From: Leifsonia sp. TF02-11
GTDB taxonomy: Bacteria > Actinomycetota > Actinomycetes > Actinomycetales > Microbacteriaceae
Length of the DNA stretch: 64,000 nt
Assembly (NCBI RefSeq): GCF_017565305.1
Contig: NZ_JAGEKP010000024.1
Span: 186,001-250,000 of the forward strand
Reading direction: 5' to 3'
The notes beneath the pieces are model-generated. The model was not told where the DNA came from, searched no databases, and saw only the letters and a list, made by a program, of their open reading frames with translations. Position 1 is the stretch's first letter. Every line of letters starts with the position of its first letter. Below are positions 55,100 through 63,031 of the stretch, piece after piece. A program made the translations under genes and the position numbers.

Positions 55100-55117
55100 T
55101 TCCACCATGTGGTGGAA
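55100..55117. promoter_or_regulatory. Perfect palindrome upstream of the MFS-lacZ operon
   Basis: TTCCACCA (55100-55107) and TGGTGGAA (55110-55117) form an 8-base perfect inverted repeat with a 2-base spacer, in the 124-base gap between the NACHT gene end and the MFS start. Likely operator for a sugar regulator of the MFS-lacZ operon; the binder is not identified. Confidence 0.6.
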
Positions 55118-55159
55118 ATTGTCTGGACGGAGGTCAGGCGGCTGACGCGGCCGACCGAC

Positions 55160-57631
55160 TCACTCGATCGGGTCGGCCTCCGACCTGCGCTCGAGACGAA
55201 GTCCCGACAGAATCTGTCGGACGATCGGATCGCTGACGCCGGGTATCGCCGCGTCGAGCTCGCGTGAAAGCTCGTCGTACTCGTCCGCGTCGTGGATGAG
55301 GCCCGCCAACGCCTCAGCGTGGGCACGGACGATCTCGGGATCGTCGGCGGATACCGCACGGGCCAGCAGTGCGGCCCTCAGCCCACCTCGCTCCGCCTTT
55401 GTCGCAGGGAGCGCCCGCACGGCCCGGGCGAGACCGCGAGGGTCCTGCCAGGGCCCCGGATGGCTCAGCGCGTCGATGAGCAGGTCCGCTGCCTCCCTGC
55501 GCACGACCGGGTCGTACGTCAGAGCCGCGACGGTTTCGGCCAGCCTCTCCGTTTCGGAGCGGCTGTTGATCGTGGCCTGAGTCGCCTGCTTCAGAAACGA
55601 GAGCAGGACGAGGTAGTTGGACTCAGCCCATCGCGCCGAGAGCTGAGCGGCTTGGGGTCGCACAACTCCGAACGTGATTCGGGCGCGGTTGATCAGCGAC
55701 TGATGCTCCGGGGTCCAGTCGTCCGGGTCGGACAGCGCTGCCAGGGTCAACAGGTATCCCTCCGGCCGCTCGAGCGCCGCGCGGACGCCATCCCCGCTGT
55801 CTCCACGCAGCAGCTCCTCGAACAGGATCCCCTTGTGCTCCTGGTTGTGCACGACGACCGCGCGCCACGCGGCATCGGTCCAACTCGATTGCGATGTGAG
55901 CACACCCGCCAAGGCCCGAGCCGCTTCACCGGCGTCCAGCTGGCAGACGTACTCTGCGAAGTAGTACTCCAGGAAGGTACGGTGGATGAACTGGCGTGTC
56001 ACCACACCTTCATCGTTCCCGTCTGTTTTCGGTGCGATGTGGTCGATCGCCCGCCGCTCGGCCGGTCGGATCACGACATCCTGTACGAACGAGTCGTCTC
56101 GCGGGCGTCCGCCCGCGTTCCGCGTCTGCGCCCGGAATGCAGCCCAGGCCCACGCCTTCAAGAGCTGCTCGCAGTACGCGATGTCGGGTTGCCCGTCCGG
56201 ACCCGGCGCGTCACCCCTCCACGAGCCCAACAGAAGCCGTGCGGCCAGGCGCCGGTACAGGTCGCGCGCGCTCTGCGGAAGAGCGGCGTCACCTCTGTCG
56301 ACGCCCTGCGCAAGCAGGCAGTAGAACGTCAGGATGAGGGGGAGCACCGCGTTGCCGACGAGCTCTCTGCGCCGAGCCAGCTCACGCAGAAGAGCATCGG
56401 CACGCCACTCCTCGTCGGGTTCTGCGAACCAGGCATGGATGAAAGAGACCACGTCCGTGGGATAGCGGAGCCCGCGCAGTGAGATCTGCCGGGGCGATCG
56501 CTTGACCGGCGCACGTCTCATCGCGTGCTCCCACGCGGCGTGGCGGCTCGAGATCACGACCCGCCAGCGAGCCGGTAGGCCGAAGAGCTCCTTCAGCCGT
56601 GCGGCTTGATCCGTGACGTCCGCGGCTTCATCCAAGGAGTCGACCATGACGACCACTCGCGACCGCGATTCCAGCAGAGTCATATCCAGGCGCTCGCGCA
56701 TGCCACGATCGGCCAGCGGAGTGAAGCCGAGTCCGGAGGCGAACGACGATGCGACCAACGACCCCGCAGTGTCCCCCGGCGTATCCGCCCACCGCTGCCA
56801 CGTTGTGTAGAGCGGAATCTCGACCCCGGTGGCGCTTCCCCCACGCTCCAACTCGTCGAGCGCTTTCTGCGCCGCCTTTCTCGCCAACATGCGCATGAAC
56901 CAGGTCTTCCCAGAGCCGGGCTCTCCCAGGATCACCAACGTCGGCTCGCGCGAGATGTCTTCAGCGCCGGGCGGCCGGCGAGATGGCGTGGCATCCGGCG
57001 CCGTTCGGGGCGCGTCGTCATACCGCAGTGCCCGCTCGATCGCTGATGCCTTCAGGTCTGCTCGCCAGAATGCAGTATCCCAGTCGGCGATTCGACCCCG
57101 GAGATACCGGATGATGTCCTCGCGCGAGGCTTGCGCCTCCGCCAATTCGTCGAAACGCCTCTGCAGCGACAAGAACAACGCGATCGAGGTCTCGTTCTTG
57201 GCGCGCAACTGAGCAATCAAGACCGCGTACGTCTCCCGCACTGCTCGCGTCGCCAGCACCTGGACGCTATCGAGCTCCGAAGACGGGTCCGCCGACGTCG
57301 CGGCATCGAGTACAGCGCTCGACACGCGGTCCGCGTCGAAGTCGAGGTCGGCGATCCCCTGGAAGTCGAGCCCGAAGTCGCGCACGATGTCGTCCGCCCT
57401 GCTCAGCCCGGCCGCGAGATCGTCCGGGGAGATCCCCTCGCCGCTCGCCCACGCGTCCAGAGCATCGGCCACCCGTTTCCGGACTTCGCGCGCCTGCTCC
57501 TTCTCCTCGAAGTGACTTTGCGCATGCTTGGCCCCTTCGGAGAGGGCCGTGCGAACCAGCACAGCAGGACCACCCAACGCCGATATCGCGACCTGGGCCA
57601 GCGAGCCGGCGAGTTCGCTCCGTTTCGACAC
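55160..57631 (-). CDS. NACHT/STAND NTPase, candidate defence protein
   Basis: 823-residue signal-transduction ATPase. Residues 1 to about 165 are an alpha-helical N-terminal domain (KRSELAGSLAQVAISALGG, then long helices rich in Ala, Arg and Glu). The NTPase follows: P-loop GEPGSGKT (236-243), Walker B VVVMVDSLDEA (about 326-336) with the extra acid typical of NACHT, and the sensor ISSRHAAWE. A winged/helical region and alpha-helical repeats make up the C-terminal half (FIHRTFLEYYFAEYVCQ is a classical NACHT-associated segment). Bacterial NACHT proteins with helical N-terminal domains protect against phages in characterised cases. The GTG start has AAGGGG upstream. Last gene of the run that starts beyond 64 kb, 67 bases after the immunity gene; a hairpin in that gap may partly separate it. 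Confidence 0.82.
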   Translation of the reverse strand: MSKRSELAGSLAQVAISALGGPAVLVRTALSEGAKHAQSHFEEKEQAREVRKRVADALDAWASGEGISPDDLAAGLSRADDIVRDFGLDFQGIADLDFDADRVSSAVLDAATSADPSSELDSVQVLATRAVRETYAVLIAQLRAKNETSIALFLSLQRRFDELAEAQASREDIIRYLRGRIADWDTAFWRADLKASAIERALRYDDAPRTAPDATPSRRPPGAEDISREPTLVILGEPGSGKTWFMRMLARKAAQKALDELERGGSATGVEIPLYTTWQRWADTPGDTAGSLVASSFASGLGFTPLADRGMRERLDMTLLESRSRVVVMVDSLDEAADVTDQAARLKELFGLPARWRVVISSRHAAWEHAMRRAPVKRSPRQISLRGLRYPTDVVSFIHAWFAEPDEEWRADALLRELARRRELVGNAVLPLILTFYCLLAQGVDRGDAALPQSARDLYRRLAARLLLGSWRGDAPGPDGQPDIAYCEQLLKAWAWAAFRAQTRNAGGRPRDDSFVQDVVIRPAERRAIDHIAPKTDGNDEGVVTRQFIHRTFLEYYFAEYVCQLDAGEAARALAGVLTSQSSWTDAAWRAVVVHNQEHKGILFEELLRGDSGDGVRAALERPEGYLLTLAALSDPDDWTPEHQSLINRARITFGVVRPQAAQLSARWAESNYLVLLSFLKQATQATINSRSETERLAETVAALTYDPVVRREAADLLIDALSHPGPWQDPRGLARAVRALPATKAERGGLRAALLARAVSADDPEIVRAHAEALAGLIHDADEYDELSRELDAAIPGVSDPIVRQILSGLRLERRSEADPIE

Positions 57632-57667
57632 TGCCGCCCCCCTTCGAGCCCGCGTGGCTCCATTCTG

Positions 57668-57694
57668 CCGCCGCCGCTCACACATCGGCGGCGG
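57668..57694 (-). terminator. Hairpin between immunity and NACHT genes
   Basis: CCGCCGCCG (57668-57676) pairs with CGGCGGCGG (57686-57694) around a 9-base loop. It lies directly after the immunity gene stop, before the NACHT gene. It could end or reduce transcription, so that NACHT is expressed less or from its own promoter. Confidence 0.45.
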
Positions 57695-57698
57695 GAGG

Positions 57699-57944
57699 CT
57701 ACTTTCCCGCCGCGATCACTTCGTCGCACACGTCATCGAGCGACCCGCTACTCGTGATGCACGGTCGGACCACGCCGTTGCCGATCACGTATACGGTGTT
57801 GGACCGTCGGCCGCCCGCCGGCGCGGCGACGAAAACGCCGCGGTACTCAGTGAGGTTCCACGCGGCTTCGTCGGTTGCCCCGACGCCACCGTTCGCCCTC
57901 AGCCACTCGCCCAGCGCTTCGAGCGCACTCTCCCGCCCGTTCAC
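57699..57944 (-). CDS. Small probable immunity protein
   Basis: 81-residue acidic cytoplasmic protein without signal or membrane segment. It has a helix (ESALEALGEWLRANGG), then strands (AWNLTEYRGVFVAAPAGG, TVYVIGNGVVRPCITSSGS) and a last helix. The layout recalls YrhB/Imm35-type immunity proteins, but I cannot place it with certainty. Position is the main evidence: its GTG overlaps the stop of the papain-fold toxin gene by 4 bases, as is usual for a toxin and its antidote. It would bind and block the toxin in the producing cell. Confidence 0.65.
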   Translation of the reverse strand: MNGRESALEALGEWLRANGGVGATDEAAWNLTEYRGVFVAAPAGGRRSNTVYVIGNGVVRPCITSSGSLDDVCDEVIAAGK

Positions 57945-58864
57945 AGGGTCAGCTCCTTCCAGGGGGCGCCCGGCGCCGGGCGGACCACCGCCTCGATCTG
58001 CCAGATGTCGACGCCATAGTCCGGCGGCCAGCCGCTGGTGCGGCCGGATTGCTCGTCCGCCCAGCGCACGACGCCCGCGTGGTCGACGTAGGCGTTGAAC
58101 CAGTGGCCTCCCGCATGGCCTCGTGGGAACCCGGGCAGATCCCAATCGACTCCGATGATAGCCACAGCGCCCGGCCCTTCACGCTGCAGGCTCGCCTCGA
58201 GTGTTTGGAACGCACCAGCAGTGAACGGGCCTGGTTCGGCCTCCAGGTTGGTCAGGCGCGAAAGCGGGCGCGTTCCGAGCGCGTTCCACATCTCTTCGTA
58301 CTCGCCCGGCGGGACGCTGGAGTCGCCCAGCGCCGGCTGAGCGCTCACTCCCTGAAACGTGTCGGCGAACGAGCGCGAACACGGGCCGCAATTGTTGGTC
58401 CACGCCGGGAGGTGGCTCGCGTAGTGCGGGTTGCCCGCGGCGATCCACGCCGCCGGGTCCGCGGCGCCGAAGGTCGAGACGAGCTGTTCGAACCGGGCCG
58501 CGACGGTCGCGCCGGGGTCCAGGTACCGGCCCCCGATCGACGGACTGTCGTTGCCGCTCTCCGACGTGCCCCCACCGGCCGGGGAGCCCGCAGCCGCTCC
58601 AGCTGCATGCCGTGCTATGAATCCCCTGCCGGCGATGGCGGAACGGTGGAGGTACTGCGCAGCCTCGGAGACCGCACGGTGCGCCGCCTGCAGCGCAGCC
58701 ACCACGACAGCACCATCGGGACGTGCGGTGTGCTGGGCGACGGCGGTGGCGTGTGCTGCCGCCGCCTGGAGCAGCCTGGCCTGGCTGTCGAGCTGCTGGG
58801 CGAAACGGTCGGCATCGTGGTTCACCGATTCGAGGGCGTCGATCACCTCCCGCAGAGAGCTCAT
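57941..58864 (-). CDS. Polymorphic toxin: helical T7SS-like N-terminus and papain-fold (glutamine deamidase type) C-terminus
   Basis: 307-residue effector. Residues 1-90 are two long helices with the size of a WXG/LXG-type targeting domain (MSSLREVIDALESVNHD start), followed by a Gly/Ser-rich linker (about 88-112). The C-terminal part matches the papain-fold toxin 1 pattern: GNPHY, NNCGPCSRSFADTFQG with Cys159 as nucleophile, GGHWFNAYVD with His254, and WADEQSG with Asp270/Gln272. Such domains deamidate glutamine in target proteins in characterised cases. No Sec signal is present. Follows the WXG100-like gene and overlaps its probable immunity gene. Domain type is firmly seen; secretion through the local ATPase is inferred. 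Confidence 0.8.
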   Translation of the reverse strand: MSSLREVIDALESVNHDADRFAQQLDSQARLLQAAAAHATAVAQHTARPDGAVVVAALQAAHRAVSEAAQYLHRSAIAGRGFIARHAAGAAAGSPAGGGTSESGNDSPSIGGRYLDPGATVAARFEQLVSTFGAADPAAWIAAGNPHYASHLPAWTNNCGPCSRSFADTFQGVSAQPALGDSSVPPGEYEEMWNALGTRPLSRLTNLEAEPGPFTAGAFQTLEASLQREGPGAVAIIGVDWDLPGFPRGHAGGHWFNAYVDHAGVVRWADEQSGRTSGWPPDYGVDIWQIEAVVRPAPGAPWKELTL

Positions 58865-58892
58865 CGCACCGTCTCCGACTCGCCGCGCGTCG

Positions 58893-59153
58893 TCACAGAG
58901 ACGCCGAGAACCGGCTTGCGGACTGCGACGCCTGCTGCAGAGCGGTGATGGCGGCGTCCAACTGCTTCTCGGCGGCCTGGAGCGTCTGGATCATCTCCTT
59001 GTCGGCGCCGGAAGCCGTCCCTCCGATCGCCGCCTGCACCTGGTTGACCGCCTGGGAGAACTTCGATTTGAATCCGGCGAGTCCGGAGGCTGTCGACTTG
59101 GCGTCGGTGGAGATGCTGGTGAGCTGCTGCTTGACGGAGTTCAGCTGGGACAT
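58893..59153 (-). CDS. WXG100-like small helical protein
   Basis: 86-residue protein that should fold as a helical hairpin: helix 1 about 3-42, a GGTASG turn at 44-49, helix 2 about 50-84. Length and turn position are those of ESX/WXG100 proteins, but the central Trp-x-Gly is replaced by IGG and no C-terminal YxxxD/E is seen. GAGGAG is 7 bases before the ATG. It lies next to a toxin with a similar helical N-terminal domain and near an EccC-like ATPase, so it may be an export partner or chaperone of the toxin. Assignment rests on size, helix pattern and context. Confidence 0.6.
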   Translation of the reverse strand: MSQLNSVKQQLTSISTDAKSTASGLAGFKSKFSQAVNQVQAAIGGTASGADKEMIQTLQAAEKQLDAAITALQQASQSASRFSASL

Positions 59154-59177
59154 GTATTGGCTCCTCGGGGTGTCGGG

Positions 59178-59211
59178 CGTTCAGTGGTTGATGACGTTCA
59201 GTGGTTGATGA
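59178..59211. repeat. 17-base perfect tandem duplication
   Basis: CGTTCAGTGGTTGATGA occurs twice in direct succession (59178-59194 and 59195-59211). The copy nearer the gene encodes the last residues (VINH) and stop of the tail-anchored protein; the second copy repeats the same end downstream of the stop. Looks like a recent replication slip. Confidence 0.9.
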
Positions 59212-59812
59212 CGATCACAGTGACGGTGATGACGGCGGCGAGAGCGACGAGAGCGGCGACAGCGGCGATCGCGATCCGCCGCCGGCGGCGTGAACGCGCT
59301 GCGGCCGCGGCCGCGGCTTCGCGACGGCGGGCTTCCGTCGCCTCCCTCTCGCTCAGCACTTTGGCTCGGCGCGCGCGGAGCGCTTCCTGTGCCCGTTGCT
59401 CCTCGGCGGCCCGGCGCGCCGCGTCCGCCTTCTTCCCTCGCGCGGCGCTGTCGGCCTCCCGCAACGCGGCAACGACCGCAGCCGCGTCGGCCGACTCCGC
59501 GTCGAGGGCGAGGCGGAGGCTGCTCTCGTCACCCTCGATGCCGACGGCCGCCCGCACCTTCCTCGGGAGGGCCACATCGTGCTCGGCGAGCGCGGCGACC
59601 GCCGCCGCATAGCGGTCGCGGCTGTCGCGGACCAGATCGTCCAGTCGGGCTCCCTGGCGACGGTAGGCTTCATCGGCCGCCTTCCGTGCGCCGTCGTAGG
59701 CGTGTTCGGCGGCGGCGAGGGCGCCGGCGAGATTCTCCGGGATCGTGCGGAGGGCGACCAGGCAGGCCTCATAGTCCCCATAGCGTTCATGGCGGTCGTC
59801 TGTCGCGGTCAT
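59198..59812 (-). CDS. Coiled-coil protein with C-terminal membrane anchor
   Basis: 204-residue protein. Residues 1 to about 165 are nearly all helical and highly charged, rich in Ala, Arg and Glu (AAEHAYDGARKAADEAYRR; RAQEALRARRAKVLSEREA), fit for a coiled coil. A basic RSRRRRR stretch precedes a single span, IAIAAVAALVALAAVITVTVIV, that ends four residues before the stop, so the body faces the cytoplasm. No known family is recognised. The ATG overlaps the ATPase stop (ATGA). It may anchor or scaffold the FtsK-like ATPase at the membrane. Confidence 0.7.
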   Translation of the reverse strand: MTATDDRHERYGDYEACLVALRTIPENLAGALAAAEHAYDGARKAADEAYRRQGARLDDLVRDSRDRYAAAVAALAEHDVALPRKVRAAVGIEGDESSLRLALDAESADAAAVVAALREADSAARGKKADAARRAAEEQRAQEALRARRAKVLSEREATEARRREAAAAAAARSRRRRRIAIAAVAALVALAAVITVTVIVINH

Positions 59813-62538
59813 TCTCCGGCGTCCCAATCGGCGCGCGCGATCTCCGCCGCATCCCGGGCCGTCAACGGCGAGAACGGAATGATCGTCAGGGGCTCGGGCA
59901 ACTGCGTGCGGTCGGCGAGCAGGCCACGGTTGTCCCGTGGGGCCCACGTGACGAACGGCGAGGCGAGAAGCTCCTGTACGCTGCTCTGGTCGAGGCGCAG
60001 CATGAGCATCGTGTCGATGAAGCCCTCGCCCCCGAAGCCGATGTGCGCCTTGAAAGTCGCCGCGTTGGCCCACCAACCGAACACGTGCGTCCGCGTCGAC
60101 GGCCCGTTGCGGATCACCTGCTGCAGGTCCTCGGCTGGGCGGTGGGCGAACATGTCGGGCACGTCGAGCGCCGTGGCGCGATCGAGCCCGAAGCCGAAGA
60201 CGTATCGAGCCGGGCCGTCCGCGCTCCGCCCCTCGAGCCCGTTCGCAGTGTGCTGGAGGTATGCAGCGATGTCCGCGCGCCCGATCCGTTCGACGGGGAA
60301 CCCGAGCGTGGACATGAGTCCGAGCCAGCGGTCGTGGCCGTTGCGCTCCAGTGTCTCGGTGTCCAGGACGTCGAGGCTGATGAACTCGGCATCCCCCCGC
60401 GGGTGCTGCAGTGCGATCGCGATCGCTGCGGCCTGGAGCGCCCCGATCGCCACATTTGCCGGATCGTCCGCGTCGCCCTGCGACCCGTCGCCCGCCCCCA
60501 GGAGCGCGACGTTGCGCCCGGGCTCCGCCGTGAGTGTGACGGACACCGGCCGTCCTGCCACGTCGATCGGATAGCCGAGCGGTGCCGTCACACTGCCACC
60601 GGCGGTCGCGCGGGCCCGGAGTCCACGCAGATCGGCGATCGCGTCGGCGATCCGCCTGCGCCTCCCGCCGTCGAAGACGACCGGCTCGGACACCCTCGCC
60701 CGCGCGGCGTTCCACCAGCCGTGACGCAAGACACCCAGTTCGGCATCGTCCGCCGCGGCGATCGTCACCGTGCGGTTCGAGCCGACCTCGCCGTAGTCCA
60801 GATTCAGCACCGCCTCGCCGCGCGAGCGCAGACGCGCGGCGGCGTCGTTTCCGAGTCCCAGCGTGGCGAACGACTCTTGAGCCGAGTTCTTGAGCGCGAG
60901 CCGGATGGGGAATTGCGAGAAGATGCCGCCCTCCCTGGTCATCAGCGCCGCGACGCCGGACACCGTCTGCGATGCGAGGATCAGATGGATGCCGTACGAG
61001 CGCCCACGACGTGCGATCGCTTCCAGCAGTTGCGCGGCCGCCTCGGCGGTCTTGTCGTTGGGATCGAACAGCAGATGGAACTCGTCGATGACGACGACGA
61101 TTCTCGGCATCAGCGCCTCCGGCACCGCGGCCCGGAACCGCGCGATGCTGTCGCCGTGGGGTCGGAACAGTTTGGCCCGTCTCGTGAACTCGGCTTCCAG
61201 ATGCCTCAGCACCGCCAGCCCAAACTCCCGATCGCTCTCGAGCCCGAGGACGCGCGCGTGGGGCAAGAAGTCGGGCGACCCGGGAGTAGGCGCCAGGGGA
61301 TAGAGGGTCACGCCCTCTTTGAAGTCGAGCAGATGCAGCTCGAGTTCTTCCGGCGCGTACCGCTGCGCCAGGCTGTGCACCACCACCTTCAGCAGATTCG
61401 ACTTCCCCTGGCCGACCGCGCCGGTGATCAGGACGTTGTGACGCTGCTCCCGATCGTCGCCGAGCGTGATCTCCGCCACGGCATGTCCGGCGAGACCGAT
61501 CGCGAATCGCACACCCTCCGCGCTGGACTCCTGCCACATTCGTTCGAGCGGCTGAACGCGCTCGAACGGGATGCGCGGGGCGGAGGCTGCGGCGGCCTGA
61601 GCGACCAGCCGGTCCACTGAGCGCGCGACCGCCGCCTCGTCTCCTCCGGTGATCGTGACGGCGAAGTGCGGGTGAGCGTCCCAGCGCACCCTGCCGCCGA
61701 CCTCCGTGAGGACGGCACCCGTGGCGCGCAGGTCCTCATCGTCGTCGCCCGGGTCGATCGCGAACACGAAGCTCACCCCCGCGTCGGCGCCTGCCGCTGC
61801 GAGCGTGAGGACGCGTCGGCGCAGCTGCACGTCCAACTCGGCGAGTCCCAGCATGACGACGAGTCGGTACCGTTCAACGGGGTGACCCACGGCTCGGCGG
61901 AATTCCGTCAACGAGGGGCTCACCCCGCGCAGTGTGTCGTTCACGCGCTGAACGTCGCCCACAAGCCGTTGCATCGCACGATCCAAGTCCGCCGCCGAAC
62001 CGACCACCTGGAGGCTGTCCTCGGAGATCCGGCGGAGCGGGCTGAACGCCGAGAGAACCGAGGTCAGCTCTGGGTCGTAGCCCAGCACATCGAGCTGTCC
62101 GGGTGCGGTCCCCTCCAGCGCGCGCAGCACGATCTGCTCGACGAGGGACCGTGCGGTCGACGGAGTCGCCTCGATCACCACGTTCCCCCGGCCGATGAGA
62201 GGGAGCACGAAAGGCACATCGATGTCCTCGTTCACTCCCAGCGGTCCTCCGGCCAGCGACAACCGCCCCAGCGCGATGTGCTCGGCGACGTCGAGCGGAC
62301 CGGGGGTGGCGGTCCCCAGCGCATCGCCCAGATCGCGCGCGCGCAGGCTGTGCTCGATGCCTTCCTGGGCTGCCCGGTTGCGTGCGATCGCCCGGTCCCG
62401 CTCCAGGGCCGAGCGTGCGGAGCGCACGGCAGCCTCCCGCCGCTCCGACGCCAGTGAGCGAGCCGCGGAGAGGGCGCCGAGAGCACGCGCGTGCGAACCG
62501 CGGAGCCGGTCTGCGCTGCGGCTAAGCGCGTCGCTCAT
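59809..62538 (-). CDS. FtsK/EccC-like ATPase
   Basis: 909-residue P-loop motor. Residues 1 to about 80 are a basic coiled coil (RSADRLRGSHARALGALSAA); a first alpha/beta module covers about 85-330 and has lost the P-loop. The active ATPase domain has Walker A ITGAVGQGKSN (Lys near 379), LLDFKEGVTLY, Walker B VVVIDEFHLLF near 484, and the FtsK segment GRSYGIHLILASQTVSG. A second module from about 620 has a broken P-loop (LLGAGDGSQG). The split into one active and further degenerate modules recalls EccC of type VII secretion, though no N-terminal membrane spans are seen. It starts 17 bases inside the GrpE-like gene. Confidence 0.8.
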   Translation of the reverse strand: MSDALSRSADRLRGSHARALGALSAARSLASERREAAVRSARSALERDRAIARNRAAQEGIEHSLRARDLGDALGTATPGPLDVAEHIALGRLSLAGGPLGVNEDIDVPFVLPLIGRGNVVIEATPSTARSLVEQIVLRALEGTAPGQLDVLGYDPELTSVLSAFSPLRRISEDSLQVVGSAADLDRAMQRLVGDVQRVNDTLRGVSPSLTEFRRAVGHPVERYRLVVMLGLAELDVQLRRRVLTLAAAGADAGVSFVFAIDPGDDDEDLRATGAVLTEVGGRVRWDAHPHFAVTITGGDEAAVARSVDRLVAQAAAASAPRIPFERVQPLERMWQESSAEGVRFAIGLAGHAVAEITLGDDREQRHNVLITGAVGQGKSNLLKVVVHSLAQRYAPEELELHLLDFKEGVTLYPLAPTPGSPDFLPHARVLGLESDREFGLAVLRHLEAEFTRRAKLFRPHGDSIARFRAAVPEALMPRIVVVIDEFHLLFDPNDKTAEAAAQLLEAIARRGRSYGIHLILASQTVSGVAALMTREGGIFSQFPIRLALKNSAQESFATLGLGNDAAARLRSRGEAVLNLDYGEVGSNRTVTIAAADDAELGVLRHGWWNAARARVSEPVVFDGGRRRRIADAIADLRGLRARATAGGSVTAPLGYPIDVAGRPVSVTLTAEPGRNVALLGAGDGSQGDADDPANVAIGALQAAAIAIALQHPRGDAEFISLDVLDTETLERNGHDRWLGLMSTLGFPVERIGRADIAAYLQHTANGLEGRSADGPARYVFGFGLDRATALDVPDMFAHRPAEDLQQVIRNGPSTRTHVFGWWANAATFKAHIGFGGEGFIDTMLMLRLDQSSVQELLASPFVTWAPRDNRGLLADRTQLPEPLTIIPFSPLTARDAAEIARADWDAGE

Positions 62539-63031
62539 CGTCCGCGACCGTGAGGACGACCCGTGCGGGCCGCAGCAGCCTTCCGGCCAGGGCATAGCCG
62601 CGGCGCTCCACGGCGGCGATCGAGTTCGGCGGGAGGTCTTCGGCGACGACCGTCGCGACCACTTCATGCACTCTCGCGTCGAACGCTCGGTCATCCTCGA
62701 TCTCGACCAGGTCGCGCCGCCGCAGTGCGTCGAGGAGCTCTTCGGCGACGGATTCGGCCAGCTGCTCCGACGGCGGACCCTCGCGCAGCCGGTCCACCGC
62801 GAGAAGCACCTCGCGGAACAGGCTTTCGACATCCCGCCTGGCCAGCTGGTCGTTGGCAACGCGGGCCTGCTCCTGAACCGCTTCGATCAGCGCGTTCTTC
62901 GCGCGGTCCTCCAGCAGCCGCCGGCGGAAGAGATCGCTGAGCTGGCTCAGCTCGGTCTGCACGGCGGCAAGTGCTCCCGGGGGGACGAGGGTCTCGCCGC
63001 CCGTCTCCTCTACGACCTCCCGCTCGGTCAC
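62522..63031 (-). CDS. GrpE-like nucleotide-exchange factor
   Basis: 169-residue protein with a long N-terminal helix (AAVQTELSQLSDLFRRRLLED and on to about 75), then a helical and beta part ending SIAAVERRGYALAGRLLRPARVVLTV, which resembles the C-terminal beta domain of GrpE (V-x-x-GY-x(5)-LRPA-x-V). GrpE factors release ADP from Hsp70 proteins. Its GTG overlaps the DnaJ-like gene stop by 4 bases, and its stop lies inside the start of the ATPase gene. Presence with a J-domain protein implies a dedicated Hsp70, which should lie just beyond the window. Confidence 0.75.
   Translation of the reverse strand: MTEREVVEETGGETLVPPGALAAVQTELSQLSDLFRRRLLEDRAKNALIEAVQEQARVANDQLARRDVESLFREVLLAVDRLREGPPSEQLAESVAEELLDALRRRDLVEIEDDRAFDARVHEVVATVVAEDLPPNSIAAVERRGYALAGRLLRPARVVLTVADDERRA

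Noticed and set aside
57632-57685. Upstream ATG extension of the NACHT protein
   Set aside because: The added 18 residues cross the hairpin after the immunity gene and are basic low complexity; the GTG at 57631 has AAGGGG upstream.
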